Positions 1 to 8,092 of a stretch of DNA of 11,097 nucleotides are shown one piece after another. The translations under genes and the position numbers were made by a program. Location of the stretch: the NCBI GenBank assembly GCA_013698385.1, contig JACCVB010000373.1:1-11097 (forward strand). The letters run 5' to 3'. The DNA comes from Chloroflexota bacterium (GTDB lineage: Bacteria; Chloroflexota; Limnocylindria; Limnocylindrales; CSP1-4). The number at the start of each line of letters is the position of its first letter. Within the stretch, counting starts at the first letter, position 1. The notes under the pieces were generated by a model. The model saw only the letters and a program-made list of their open reading frames with translations, did not search any database and had not been told where the DNA came from.

Positions 1-458
1 ACGATCCGGAGCGGCACGAACAGGCCCGGGATGGGTGGACCGTTGTGGATCCGCCGCAGCGAATCCGCGACGCGGCGCAGGGTCCTCGGCTCGTGGACGG
101 CGGCGGCGCTGACCGGCGATCCCTCGATGAACCGGGTCACGAGGTAGCCCTCTGGGCGGATGAAGGCGGTCACCTCCGGACCCACGCCCACGCCCGCGGC
201 GGAGACGGTCGCCGCGTGCTCGACTTCGCGGCTGATGCCCAGCAGATGCGTGTCGTTGCCGGCCAGCCGGATGACGTAGCGACACGCCTCGCCTGGTGAC
301 TCCACGAGGAAGTTGCGATTTGTGATCCCGCCCGAGAGGGCCGTCAGGCGCAGCTCCCTGCCGGAGAGCTCGGGCACGCGCTGCAGCGCGGCGACGAGCT
401 CTTCGCGGAGCTCGCCTCGTAGGACGTCAGCGCCGTCGTCCCCGGGCGCGCCGGCCAT
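1..458 (-). CDS. Choline-kinase/APH-family phosphotransferase, N-terminal part (cut by window edge)
   Basis: This reading frame stays open from ATG at 458 to the left edge (152 codons seen; stop and catalytic lobe lie outside). The visible part looks like the N-lobe of the APH/choline-ethanolamine kinase fold. LSGGITNRNF (residues 41-50) matches the nucleotide-loop pattern LSGGxTNxxY/F. YVIRL (61-65) sits where strand beta-3 carries the basic ATP contact, here Arg64 rather than Lys. REVEHAAT (77-84) matches the helix-C acidic segment, and YLVTRFIEG (105-113) resembles the hinge region. Such enzymes transfer phosphate from ATP to a small hydroxyl substrate in the cytoplasm. The gene follows the permease stop by 38 bases, so the two are probably co-transcribed and share a substrate; choline or ethanolamine is a guess from the pairing. 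No strong Shine-Dalgarno is visible; an in-frame GTG at 467 is an alternative start. The Brenner and DFG motifs are not in the window, so the substrate cannot be judged. Confidence 0.75.
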   Translation of the reverse strand, partial: MAGAPGDDGADVLRGELREELVAALQRVPELSGRELRLTALSGGITNRNFLVESPGEACRYVIRLAGNDTHLLGISREVEHAATVSAAGVGVGPEVTAFIRPEGYLVTRFIEGSPVSAAAVHEPRTLRRVADSLRRIHNGPPIPGLFVPLRI

Positions 459-496
459 CGCAGACACCGGCGGCGAGGGCCGACTGTGCGCCCGAC

Positions 497-2125
497 CTAC
501 CCGATGACAGCTTCACCGGTGGCGAGATCGGGCTCGAGGCTCGCCGACGTCGCGTCCCCGCGGTCGGCCGCGAGGTAGTAGATGATCCCGACGAGGACGA
601 CGATCCCGAGCATGAACTCGAAGATCGGGATGGCCGGCAACCCGCTGAGCACGTTGCCGCCGATGCTGATCGTCTCGTTGATGAGCGGATTCGTCAGGTC
701 GCGAAGGGCGAACGCCGTCCCGTCGGCAAGGTTGTAGGTGGCGGTCCCGAAGGCGCCGAACAGGTCGCTCCGCCAGAGCGCGAAGTTGATCAGCATCAGG
801 CCGCCCCACAGTAGGGCCAGGCCGTTGATGACGGTGCCCCAGCCGCGCAGGCTGAACCAGGCGCCCTTCTGCGGCCAGCCCCGGACCCGGGCCGAGAACA
901 CGCCGAGATTGCACAGGAAGTAGCTGAGATAGATCATCCCGGTCGCGGCGGTGGCGAGGATGAGCGGGCTATCCGTGGCCAGGAACGGGATCGCCGAAAG
1001 CACACCGACCGCGACGGCCGCATTGGCCGGTGTCTTGAACGTCGGGTTGACGTGACCCCACACCGATCCGAGCGGCAGGCGGCGGTCGCGGCCCATGGAG
1101 AACATCAGGCGGGTCGTCGCGCCCTGGATGGCCAGGGTGCAGACGAAGACGGCGATGAGGATCACGGTCAGGTACACCTTGCCGAAGTCACCGAGGTTCT
1201 CGATCAGGGTGTCCGCGATGGGCAGACCGAAGTTCTGGCCGGAGGCGATGCCCGCCGCCATGTCCTTGAACGACAGGATGATCGCGAGCAGGAAGATGAC
1301 CCCGACGGCGCCCGACAGCCAGATGGCGGACAGGACGCCTCTTGGCGCCTGGCGTCCGGCGTCCAGGGTCTCCTCGCCGAAGGTCCCCGCCGTATCGAAG
1401 CCGTAGACCACGAACAGCGCCATGAACATCGCGACCAGGAAGACCGGCACGATGCCGACGCCCGGCTGGTTCTCCAGGCCCGCGGTCTGGGTCAGCACGC
1501 TCAGCGGCTGATGGTTGAAGAAGATGAGCAGGATCAGCCCGAAGACCGCGAGGCCGAGGATCTCCGCGCCGACCCCGATGTTGTTGATGAGCGCCAGCAA
1601 CCGCACACCGAAGGCGTTGATGATCGTGGTGATGATCAAGGTCACCATGGCGACGAATACGAGGTTGCTCAGGGCCGGCACGATCGAGGGCGCCCCCAGG
1701 TCGAAGCCGAGCACGGTGGAGAGGACGAGCGGGACGGTCACCGCCACCGCGGTCGTGGTCAGCACGCCCGCCCAGAAATAGATCCAGCCGGTGAACCAGC
1801 CGAGCGTCTTGTTGGACAGCCGCTTCGACCACTGGTAGATCGACCCCGCGACCGGGAAGTGGCTGGCCAGCTCGGCGAAGTTGAGCGCGACGAACGTCTG
1901 GCCCAGGATGACCAGCGGCCAGGCCCAGAAGAAGGCCGGACCTCCCACCCCGATCCCCACCGCGAACAGGGTGAAGGTGCCCGTGGACACGCTGATGTAG
2001 CTGAACGCCACCGCGAAGTTGGACAGGAAACCCAGCGTGCGCTGGAGCTCCGGCTTGATCCCGAGCGAGCGCAGATGGGCGTCGTCCCGGGCGGCGACGT
2101 CCTGGGCATGACCGGCTTCCGCCAC
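497..2125 (-). CDS. APC-superfamily amino acid/choline (ACT family) permease
   Basis: A 542-residue polytopic membrane protein with about 12-13 hydrophobic segments, normal for the ACT branch of the APC superfamily. The soluble N-terminus ending LRSLGIKPELQRTLGFLS (about residues 18-35) matches the pattern that precedes TM1 in ACT permeases. FAELASHFPVAGSIYQWS (83-100) matches the conserved TM2-loop-TM3 block, GFDTAGTFGEET (242-253) the amphipathic TM6 segment, and TRLMFSMGRDRRLP (338-351) the loop after TM8. Family members import amino acids, GABA, choline or ethanolamine with a coupling ion; the substrate cannot be read from sequence. I chose GTG 2125 because AAGGAGG lies five bases upstream (2131-2137). 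The frame also contains ATG 2146 and TTG 2173, but neither has a good ribosome binding site. The kinase-like gene follows by 38 bases, suggesting uptake then phosphorylation. Confidence is high for the family and low for the substrate. Confidence 0.88.
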   Translation of the reverse strand: MAEAGHAQDVAARDDAHLRSLGIKPELQRTLGFLSNFAVAFSYISVSTGTFTLFAVGIGVGGPAFFWAWPLVILGQTFVALNFAELASHFPVAGSIYQWSKRLSNKTLGWFTGWIYFWAGVLTTTAVAVTVPLVLSTVLGFDLGAPSIVPALSNLVFVAMVTLIITTIINAFGVRLLALINNIGVGAEILGLAVFGLILLIFFNHQPLSVLTQTAGLENQPGVGIVPVFLVAMFMALFVVYGFDTAGTFGEETLDAGRQAPRGVLSAIWLSGAVGVIFLLAIILSFKDMAAGIASGQNFGLPIADTLIENLGDFGKVYLTVILIAVFVCTLAIQGATTRLMFSMGRDRRLPLGSVWGHVNPTFKTPANAAVAVGVLSAIPFLATDSPLILATAATGMIYLSYFLCNLGVFSARVRGWPQKGAWFSLRGWGTVINGLALLWGGLMLINFALWRSDLFGAFGTATYNLADGTAFALRDLTNPLINETISIGGNVLSGLPAIPIFEFMLGIVVLVGIIYYLAADRGDATSASLEPDLATGEAVIG

Positions 2126-2178
2126 GATCTCCTCCTTACTCCGCATCCCGATGACGCGAGATCGACCCTTCAAGGAGT

Positions 2179-2194
2179 CACGCGTTGACGCGTG
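2179..2194. promoter_or_regulatory. Inverted repeat upstream of the permease, possible operator
   Basis: Seven-base arms CACGCGT and ACGCGTG are perfect inverted copies separated by TG. The element lies 54 bases before the preferred permease start and about 40 bases downstream of the proposed start of transcription. A regulator-binding site is possible, but no regulator gene is nearby. Confidence 0.35.
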
Positions 2195-2240
2195 GGCTGA
2201 TCCGGGCGATCCCTCAATGGCGAGTCCGGACCTGCCGCCG

Positions 2241-2267
2241 AGGATAGCACCGCGATCGGCGCCTCAA
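2241..2267 (-). promoter_or_regulatory. Possible promoter for the permease/kinase pair
   Basis: On the minus strand TTGAGG (2262-2267) and TATCCT (2241-2246) are separated by 15 bases. That spacing is short and the match is moderate. The position fits a separate promoter for the permease in the 216-base gap after the aldolase gene, but read-through from the aldolase is equally possible. Confidence 0.3.
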
Positions 2268-2286
2268 CGAGGGTTTTCGTCGAGGC
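2261..2286 (-). other. RNA hairpin downstream of the aldolase gene
   Basis: Ten-base arms (2261-2270 and 2277-2286) pair with one imperfect position, around a six-base loop. In minus-strand RNA the imperfect position is a G-U pair; in plus-strand RNA it is an A-C mismatch. The hairpin is therefore more likely to act in the aldolase transcript, ending 55 bases after its stop. There is no U-run, so it is not a standard intrinsic terminator. It may mark or protect the 3' end. It overlaps the proposed -35 box of the permease promoter. Confidence 0.4.
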
Positions 2287-2341
2287 GGAGGCCTGTGGGC
2301 CGAAGGATCCGAAGTTGCGGCCACCTTGACCGGGACTTGGG

Positions 2342-3751
2342 CTAGACGGTTGCCTCGGCAGCCAGGCGCAGGGCATCGGGCAGCGGTCGGTGCTCCTCGG
2401 GTGGCCGGATGTACGCGGCGATCATCTCGCGGGAACCGTTGACGCCAAGCTCGGTGAACAGGAAGGACAGCTTGCGTCGCTGCGCAGCCAGGATCTCGTC
2501 CTTCGCCTCGAGATCCCACAGCTGGCGCTTGAAGGGGCCGATCGCCTTCTTGCGCGTGGTGTACACGAACTGTTGGTCGGTCTGTCCGGCCTTACGCTCG
2601 TCGGCCGCGTTGGCGAAGCACCACGCTTCGATCTCGCGATGCAGGTCCTCCGGGAAGGCCTGGTGTTCGTACAGCGCGTTCTGGAAGCCCGTGGCTAGAT
2701 GGATCTCCGCCGTTTCCACGGCCGGGAATCGATGGAACAGTTCGTCCGGCAACGTGGAGGCGCCGTGCTGGACGGCACCGGCCAGACCGTGGCTGCGGGC
2801 CACCTCGCCGAGCTCGCGCAGGACGTCGAAGTCGAGGTCGACCTCCGCGACCGAGCCATCCGGGAGGGGCACGCCACCGTGGCTCGTGCCGGTCTGGACG
2901 CTGACCTTGCTGATGCCCGTCGCACCAGGTGCGCGTGCCTCCAGTTCCCGACGGTAGCCATCGAGGTAGGCACGAAGCTCGTCGACAGTCGAGTTCTGGG
3001 TCCCGACCTCGCCGATCTCGCCACCGACGCTGACCGTGACCCCGTCGGGTTCCAGCGACCGGATGAGGGCCGTCAGTTCGGCCGCGCGGAGGTAGTTCTC
3101 GCGCTGCTCCTCGTCGGTCGTCGGCTTGGAGAGGTCGACCAGGGTGGACGAATCGATGTCGATATTGCGGTAGCCGGCGTCGATCGCCAGGCGGCAGGCA
3201 CGCCGGATCTCCTCGGTCATCGACTCCGGGTCCGCGGTGTACTTCTTCGCGTTGAACTGGTAGTGATCGCCCTGGATGAAGACCGGCGCCCGCCAGCCAG
3301 CCGCGATCGCCCCGGCGAGGACGGCGGTCGTGTAATCCATCGGGCGCTGGTAGGTGTAGGTCTGCTCGCTCCGCGCGAGCTCCAGGATCACGGCGCCGAC
3401 GTCGGCCGACATCGCCGCCTCGTAGATCGTGCGGGCCATGTCGAAGGTCTGGGCGCGAAGGTTGATCGCCGGCACCGTGAAGCCGTGGACTTCTCCCCGG
3501 GCGCGCGCCGCGTACAGCTCCTGGATGCTCGCCGAGTGGGCGCCGATGGCCTGGCTCGCTTCCCAGACCAACCACTGAGCAGCTTGGGTGGTCGCCTCGT
3601 CGTCCGTGAATGCGGCGGTCCAGGCGAGGTCCCGGATGGCCGTGCCCCGGAAACCGGCCTCGTCGTCGATGACGAGACGATCACGGTCGAGGTAGGCCGC
3701 CGGACGGATCTTCTCGAGCAGGTCCGCCGGTGAGCTCGCGACGTGGGGCAT
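2342..3751 (-). CDS. Long-form class II (zinc-dependent) aldolase, fructose-bisphosphate aldolase-like
   Basis: A 469-residue cytoplasmic protein with the class II aldolase TIM-barrel motifs in order. VPAINLRAQTFD (93-104) corresponds to the VPAFN strand. FIQGDHYQ (158-165) supplies the Asp162-His163 pair, equivalent to catalytic Asp and zinc-binding His. NIDIDSSTL (196-204) matches the family's conserved block. VGGEIGEVG (242-250) carries the conserved glutamates, TSHGG (289-293) a second zinc His (291), and GAVQHGAST (325-333) the third (His329). These enzymes cleave ketose phosphates to dihydroxyacetone phosphate and an aldehyde. The protein is about 100 residues longer than ordinary class II enzymes, with about 90 residues before the first motif and about 110 after HLATGFQN (351-358). 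HGAST replaces the usual HGGSG. Substrate may be fructose or tagatose bisphosphate, or something else. The start is supported by GAGGAGA eight bases upstream. It lies 131 bases after the DUF2269 gene. Confidence 0.85.
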   Translation of the reverse strand: MPHVASSPADLLEKIRPAAYLDRDRLVIDDEAGFRGTAIRDLAWTAAFTDDEATTQAAQWLVWEASQAIGAHSASIQELYAARARGEVHGFTVPAINLRAQTFDMARTIYEAAMSADVGAVILELARSEQTYTYQRPMDYTTAVLAGAIAAGWRAPVFIQGDHYQFNAKKYTADPESMTEEIRRACRLAIDAGYRNIDIDSSTLVDLSKPTTDEEQRENYLRAAELTALIRSLEPDGVTVSVGGEIGEVGTQNSTVDELRAYLDGYRRELEARAPGATGISKVSVQTGTSHGGVPLPDGSVAEVDLDFDVLRELGEVARSHGLAGAVQHGASTLPDELFHRFPAVETAEIHLATGFQNALYEHQAFPEDLHREIEAWCFANAADERKAGQTDQQFVYTTRKKAIGPFKRQLWDLEAKDEILAAQRRKLSFLFTELGVNGSREMIAAYIRPPEEHRPLPDALRLAAEATV

Positions 3752-3882
3752 CGGTGGATCTCCTCGACCACGGTTCCGCCGGTTGGTGGGCTGGGTCGCT
3801 CATGGTACGGCGCGGCCCCCCGACCGGCCAGCGAGGACCTGGTGCCGTGCCGGCCGTCCCGGTCGGCTCGTGGCGTCCGGGC

Positions 3883-4416
3883 TCACCTACCTGGCTTCAC
3901 GACCATGAGGAACACGATGACGATCACGGTCAGCCCCATGAACATCCCCCCGCGCTGGATCTTCCGGACCAGGGCCAACATCGCCGGTGGTGGCCCGGCT
4001 GGCGCCGGGGTCGTTCCTGCGGACGCAGCGGGCGACGGCATGCCTGGTGCCGCGGCACCCCCGGCCGGTGGTGGTGCAGAGGTCATGTCGATCAGTTCAT
4101 GGAGCGTGTGCCGCTGGACGGTGAACGCGTAGCCCAGGAGCATCACGTAGAGGATGATCGCGACGAGAAGCCACGGCCGCGACATCAGCGGCACGCCCCC
4201 GATGAGGATCAAGCCGACGCCGGTCACGCCCTGGAAGATCGCCAGCGGGTACACGAGCTTCGTCCCGATCGCTGCGGTGACGCGCAACGCGAAATTCGCA
4301 TGCTGCGGCTCCCGCCCACCCATGGCCCCCATGATCGAGTAGGCGAACGTCGGGCCGAACGCGAGGATCGCCCCCATTACATGCAGGAACAGGACATACG
4401 GGAACAGGAATGTCAT
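3883..4416 (-). CDS. DUF2269-type integral membrane protein with Ala/Pro-rich loop
   Basis: A 177-residue protein with four predicted membrane segments: about residues 5-28, 52-73, 81-101 and 156-174. The opening FPYVLFLHVMGAILAFG and the basic segment QRHTLHEL after TM3 resemble the uncharacterised DUF2269 family (predicted integral membrane proteins of unknown function). Between TM3 and TM4 lies a low-complexity Ala/Pro/Gly stretch (about 113-145), probably a flexible linker rather than a folded domain. No catalytic motif is evident. GGAGGG six bases before ATG 4416 supports the start. The gene begins 61 bases after the VWA gene stop with no clear promoter between, so it may be the distal gene of that operon. 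A link in function is not established. Confidence 0.7.
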   Translation of the reverse strand: MTFLFPYVLFLHVMGAILAFGPTFAYSIMGAMGGREPQHANFALRVTAAIGTKLVYPLAIFQGVTGVGLILIGGVPLMSRPWLLVAIILYVMLLGYAFTVQRHTLHELIDMTSAPPPAGGAAAPGMPSPAASAGTTPAPAGPPPAMLALVRKIQRGGMFMGLTVIVIVFLMVVKPGR

Positions 4417-4477
4417 GCACGACCCTCCGCGCGTGCCGGTCGCTTGGGGACCGACTCAGCAGCCCCGAGGATACGCG

Positions 4478-6643
4478 CTACGACACGCGCCGGGAGCGCC
4501 GTCCGACGAAGTCCACCAGGACGTACTCGCCCAACCGTTCCGGGCTCGTGTAGAACGCGCGACCACGATTCGACTTCGTCATCTGCGCGACGAATTCGGT
4601 CAGTGCGCGCGATCGCTCCAGCATGAACGTGTTGATCGTGATGCCGTCCCTCGTGCAGCGCTGGACCTCGCGCAGGGTCTCGCTGATCGTCCGTCGTGTC
4701 GGCGGGTAGCTGAATTCCACCTCGCCGCCTTCGAAGTGGGCGGTCGGCTCACCATCCGTGATGACCACGATCTCCTTGTTCGCGGCAGCCTCGCGGGCCA
4801 GGATGCGTCGCGCCAGCAGCAGCCCGTGCTGCAGGTTCGTGCCGTATTCGTAGCCGTGCCAGGTCAATTCGGCAAGCGCGCCGGGACGGATCTCTCGAGC
4901 GAAATAGGCGAACCCGATCACGCTCAGGTGATCGCGCGGATACTGCGTCCGGATGAGCGTGTCGAGCGCGATGGCGACCTTCTTGGCTGCCAGGAAGCAA
5001 CCGCGCAGGAGCATCGAGCGGCTCATGTCGACAAGGAGGACGGTCGCCGTCCGGGTCATCTGCTCGGTCCGGAAGACCTCGAAGTCGTCCGGTGAAAGCC
5101 GGATCCCCCGGCGCCCGTTCGCAGACCGCACCGCCGGCGCCGACCGCGTCGCGGGCGCGTTCTCCTCGCGAGCGAGGGCGTTCGTCAGCGTGCCGCGCAG
5201 GTCGAGATGGAACGGGTCGCCGAATTCGTACGGCTTCGTCGTCTCCTCGCGCTCCCCTCCCCGACCGCTGCGGTCGATCCGATGGCCGCCGAACGCGTCC
5301 CGGCTGAGTCGCGCGAACAGGTCGTCGAGGACCTTCTGGCCGATCTTGCGGCTGCCCCGCGGCGTGAGTTCGAGTCGGTCGCCCGCGCGCGTCAGGTAAC
5401 CCGCCTCCTCGAGTCGGCGGGCGAGGTCGTCCAGCGCATCGATCTGCCGGGCGGCATCCTCGCCAAGCAGGTCGCGCACGGCATCGCGATCGATCCGATC
5501 CAGATCAGCCGGACCGTCGACATCGCCGAGCGCGTCCTCAAGCCGCTCCATCGACTGGAGCCGGGCGATCTGGGCGAGCGCGCCATCGAGCGAGAGCGGC
5601 TCCTCGCCGCCGAAGCGCACCCGGTCTCCGAGTCCGCCGGGCAACACGAGATCGAGGTTCGTGGCGAGCTGGGCGAGGTCGGCGAGCAGGCGGTCGTCGC
5701 GCAGCAGGGCTTCCATCATCGACTCGATCTCCGCTCGCTGTTCCGGGCTGACCGAGCGCATGAGTGACGCCATCGTCGCCATTCGCTCGGCGAGCCGGGC
5801 GAGGATGTCATCGAACGTCCGCGCGCCCGGGAAGAACCGGCCGTGCCTGGCAAGGAACGCGGCGGCGTCCGGCTCGTGGCCGCCGATCCGTTCGCGGATC
5901 AGCGCGTTCAGGTCGCGGACCATCTCGCGATTCGCCGCGAGGTCCTCCGGCGTCGTGGAGCGGATGGCGTCGCTCATACCCGCGACGAACTGGTCCAGGA
6001 CCTGCTTGCCCAGTCGTTCGACGAGCTCGTTGAAGCGGCGGCGCGCATCGGGCTCGAGGAAGTCGTATTCGCGCAGGCCGCGGATCCGCGCGCCGACGTC
6101 GTCCGGGAGGGACTCGAGGGCGTCCAGACGTCGCGCGGACACGTCCCGAAGCAGCGCCTGGAGCGTCGGGTCGGTGGAGGCGGCGGCGGCCGAGTCGTGC
6201 GTACCGGCGTCGGGGTCGGTCGCGGAGCCGGCGTCGGTCGCGGAGTCGGCGTCAGTGCCGTCGAGCTGGCCGCTGGACCGGTCGAGGCGGCGCTGGACCC
6301 CCGCCCGCTCCTGCTCCACGATCTCGTCGAGTTCCCGACGGATGTCGCCGAGAACGTCCCCGAGCTGGAAACGCTCACGCGCCTCCTCCCGCTGGCGAGC
6401 CAGGCGGTCCATCAGGTCCTGGAGCCCCGGCAGGTCCGGCCGGGTCGGGTCGCCGCTCCGCCAGCCACGCTCCATCAGCCGTCGGAGGGCCTCGGACAGG
6501 TCGCCTTCCGACATCATGTCGGCGGAGATGGCATCCATGATCTCGTCGGCGCCGAGCTCGGGCGCCTGCTGGCTGCCGTCCCAGCGCGAGAACCGGGCGT
6601 GACGTGCCAGCGTCGCGAGGTCGTCGGCCCGGTGGGCGCTCAT
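4478..6643 (-). CDS. Large VWA-domain protein partnered with a ChlI/MoxR-like AAA+ ATPase
   Basis: A 721-residue protein without signal peptide or membrane segment, so probably cytoplasmic. The C-terminal VWA domain (about 530-715) has a complete MIDAS metal site: DMSRS (539-543), Thr602 in GTNLQHG, and Asp630 in VITDGEPTAH. The first 450 residues are mostly charged helices. The segment around GYLTRAGDRLELTPRGSRKIG (about 415-435) looks like a winged helix. Residues 126-158 form an Asp/Ala/Ser/Thr linker with a tandem hexapeptide. MoxR/ChlI ATPases with VWA partners are known to act together on protein complexes or metal cofactors. The closest relatives I recall are uncharacterised actinobacterial pairs (mycobacterial Rv0958/Rv0959 type; not checked). 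The start is ATG 6643, ten bases after the AAA+ gene stop; the frame stays open to 6799, but that stretch is antisense-like composition inside the neighbouring gene. Translation may be coupled to the upstream gene. Confidence 0.88.
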   Translation of the reverse strand: MSAHRADDLATLARHARFSRWDGSQQAPELGADEIMDAISADMMSEGDLSEALRRLMERGWRSGDPTRPDLPGLQDLMDRLARQREEARERFQLGDVLGDIRRELDEIVEQERAGVQRRLDRSSGQLDGTDADSATDAGSATDPDAGTHDSAAAASTDPTLQALLRDVSARRLDALESLPDDVGARIRGLREYDFLEPDARRRFNELVERLGKQVLDQFVAGMSDAIRSTTPEDLAANREMVRDLNALIRERIGGHEPDAAAFLARHGRFFPGARTFDDILARLAERMATMASLMRSVSPEQRAEIESMMEALLRDDRLLADLAQLATNLDLVLPGGLGDRVRFGGEEPLSLDGALAQIARLQSMERLEDALGDVDGPADLDRIDRDAVRDLLGEDAARQIDALDDLARRLEEAGYLTRAGDRLELTPRGSRKIGQKVLDDLFARLSRDAFGGHRIDRSGRGGEREETTKPYEFGDPFHLDLRGTLTNALAREENAPATRSAPAVRSANGRRGIRLSPDDFEVFRTEQMTRTATVLLVDMSRSMLLRGCFLAAKKVAIALDTLIRTQYPRDHLSVIGFAYFAREIRPGALAELTWHGYEYGTNLQHGLLLARRILAREAAANKEIVVITDGEPTAHFEGGEVEFSYPPTRRTISETLREVQRCTRDGITINTFMLERSRALTEFVAQMTKSNRGRAFYTSPERLGEYVLVDFVGRRSRRVS
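6215..6250. repeat. 18-bp tandem repeat inside the VWA gene
   Basis: Two adjacent 18-base units (6215-6232 and 6233-6250) differ at a single base, with a partial third copy beginning at 6251. They encode the hexapeptide pattern A(D/G)SATD in the low-complexity linker. The repeat is in frame, so slippage here would change linker length without breaking the gene. Confidence 0.7.
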
Positions 6644-6653
6644 CCGAGCACCG

Positions 6654-8084
6654 TCATCGGTGGTAGACGGTGCCGCCGGGGATGCGGTCCTTGTTGATCC
6701 GCCGGGCGAGATGCAGTCCCTCCAGCAGGAACTCCACCGCCGAGGCGACCACGGCCGGTTCCTCCGCACCATCCGTTGCATCGAAGGCACCAAGCGCATG
6801 AACGGCGGCGCCCATGCCCGGCACCTCGCGCATCCAGGCGACGTATTCGCGTGACGGGGTGAGGTCGCCGGTCTCCACCGTGAACCCGCCCTCGAACGCC
6901 TCGACCACGCCGTCGAGATCGTCGAGGATCACCCGTCGGTTGAACGTGGCGTACAGCGCCTTCGTGATCAGCCGTTCCACGATGCGCTCCTCGGGCGCCT
7001 CGTCCCCGACCGACTCTAGTTCCACCTTGCCCACGGTCGAGGCCACGATCGCGCCGAGGTCCGAGACCCGCGGTACGGCGACCGACTCGGCCAGGCGGAC
7101 CGCCCGCTTCAGGGCCACGGCTTCCAGGATCTCCATGTTCGCGACCGACACGCGCACGGATACGCCGGAGCGTTGGCTGATCTCCGGGGAGCGTCGCGCG
7201 AGGTGGGTCAGTTCCGCGACCAGTTCCTCCATGAACGCCGGGACGACGACGGTCGGCTCGGCTTCCGCCGGGGCGAAACGCTGCTTTTCCTGGGCCACGA
7301 TCCGCAACTCGTGGCCCAGCGTGCGCGGGTAATGGGTTCGGATCTGGGAACCCAGCCGGTCCTTGAGCGGCGTGATGATCCGGCCGCGCGACGTGTAATC
7401 CTCCGGGTTGGCCGAGGCCACGACGAACAGATCGAGCGCGAGGCGCACGGTGAATCCGCGGATCTGGACGTCACGCTCCTCCAGCACGTTGAGCAGGCCG
7501 ACCTGGATGCGCTCGGCGAGGTCGGGCAACTCGTTGATCGCCACGATCCCGCGGTTCGCCCGCGGGATCAGGCCGTAGTGAAGGGTGAGCTCGTCGGACA
7601 GGTAGCGGCCCTCGGCGACCTTGATCGGATCCACCTCGCCGATCAGGTCGGCGATCGTGATGTCCGGCGTGGCCAGCTTCTCCGCGTAGCGTCGGTCGCG
7701 GGGCAGCCAGTCGATGGGCGTGTCTTCGCCATCGCGCTCCACGATGGCCCGCGCAGCCGGGCTCACCGGGGCATAGGGATCGTCATTCAGTTCCCCACCC
7801 CGCACGACAGGTAGCCACTCGTCGAGCAGGCCGACGAGCAGGCGCGCCATCCGGGTCTTGGCCTGGCCGCGTTCGCCGAGGAAGACCAGGTCGTGCCCCG
7901 CAAGGATCGCGTTCTCGATGGCGGGCAGGACCGTCTCGTCGTACCCGATGACGGTCGGCAGGATCTCGGCCCCGCTCGCCAGCCGCTCCAGCAGGTTGGC
8001 CCGAAGTTCCTCCTTGACCGTCCGGGAACGCCAGCCGGACGATCGAAGCTCGGCGATCGTGGCGGCGACGGGGGGATGGGACAT
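6654..8084 (-). CDS. AAA+ ATPase of the magnesium-chelatase ChlI / MoxR type
   Basis: A 476-residue cytoplasmic ATPase. Walker A is GERGQAKT (70-77, Lys76). Walker B is GIVAINEL (179-186), where the usual Asp-Glu is Asn184-Glu185, so the catalytic Glu is kept. Sensor 1 is VVASANPED (221-229, Asn226). The segment GRIITPLKDRLGSQI (234-248) carries the likely arginine finger Arg243, as in ChlI ATPases. The C-terminal half (about 285-475) is helical, with a lid-like part around 304-330. ChlI itself drives magnesium insertion in chlorophyll synthesis, but no other chelatase genes are here. The adjacent VWA gene indicates a general AAA+/VWA remodelling pair. ATG 8084 follows the previous stop by eight bases, and TGAGG overlapping that stop can serve as ribosome binding site, so coupling is likely. 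It is often annotated as a sigma-54-interacting or magnesium chelatase protein; neither name is literal here. Confidence 0.88.
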   Translation of the reverse strand: MSHPPVAATIAELRSSGWRSRTVKEELRANLLERLASGAEILPTVIGYDETVLPAIENAILAGHDLVFLGERGQAKTRMARLLVGLLDEWLPVVRGGELNDDPYAPVSPAARAIVERDGEDTPIDWLPRDRRYAEKLATPDITIADLIGEVDPIKVAEGRYLSDELTLHYGLIPRANRGIVAINELPDLAERIQVGLLNVLEERDVQIRGFTVRLALDLFVVASANPEDYTSRGRIITPLKDRLGSQIRTHYPRTLGHELRIVAQEKQRFAPAEAEPTVVVPAFMEELVAELTHLARRSPEISQRSGVSVRVSVANMEILEAVALKRAVRLAESVAVPRVSDLGAIVASTVGKVELESVGDEAPEERIVERLITKALYATFNRRVILDDLDGVVEAFEGGFTVETGDLTPSREYVAWMREVPGMGAAVHALGAFDATDGAEEPAVVASAVEFLLEGLHLARRINKDRIPGGTVYHR

Positions 8085-8092
8085 CGGGAGCC

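Noticed and set aside
1052..2188. 378-codon plus-strand open frame opposite the permease gene
   Set aside because: Its product is dominated by His, Asp, Gln, Arg and Gly with no domain pattern, as expected of an antisense frame in GC-rich DNA. The minus-strand permease explains the region.
2592..3575. 327-codon minus-strand frame overlapping the aldolase gene
   Set aside because: Arg/Gly/Pro-rich composition without motifs; a frame-shifted shadow of the clearly recognised aldolase.
6644..6799. Upstream extension of the VWA frame to ATG 6799
   Set aside because: The extra 52 residues are Arg/Ser/Trp-rich, lie inside the AAA+ gene and resemble an out-of-frame translation. ATG 6643 directly after the AAA+ stop fits an operon.
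6654..8084. Literal magnesium chelatase subunit of chlorophyll synthesis
   Set aside because: No ChlD/ChlH or other tetrapyrrole genes occur here and the VWA partner is not ChlD-like in layout, so only the ATPase family is called.
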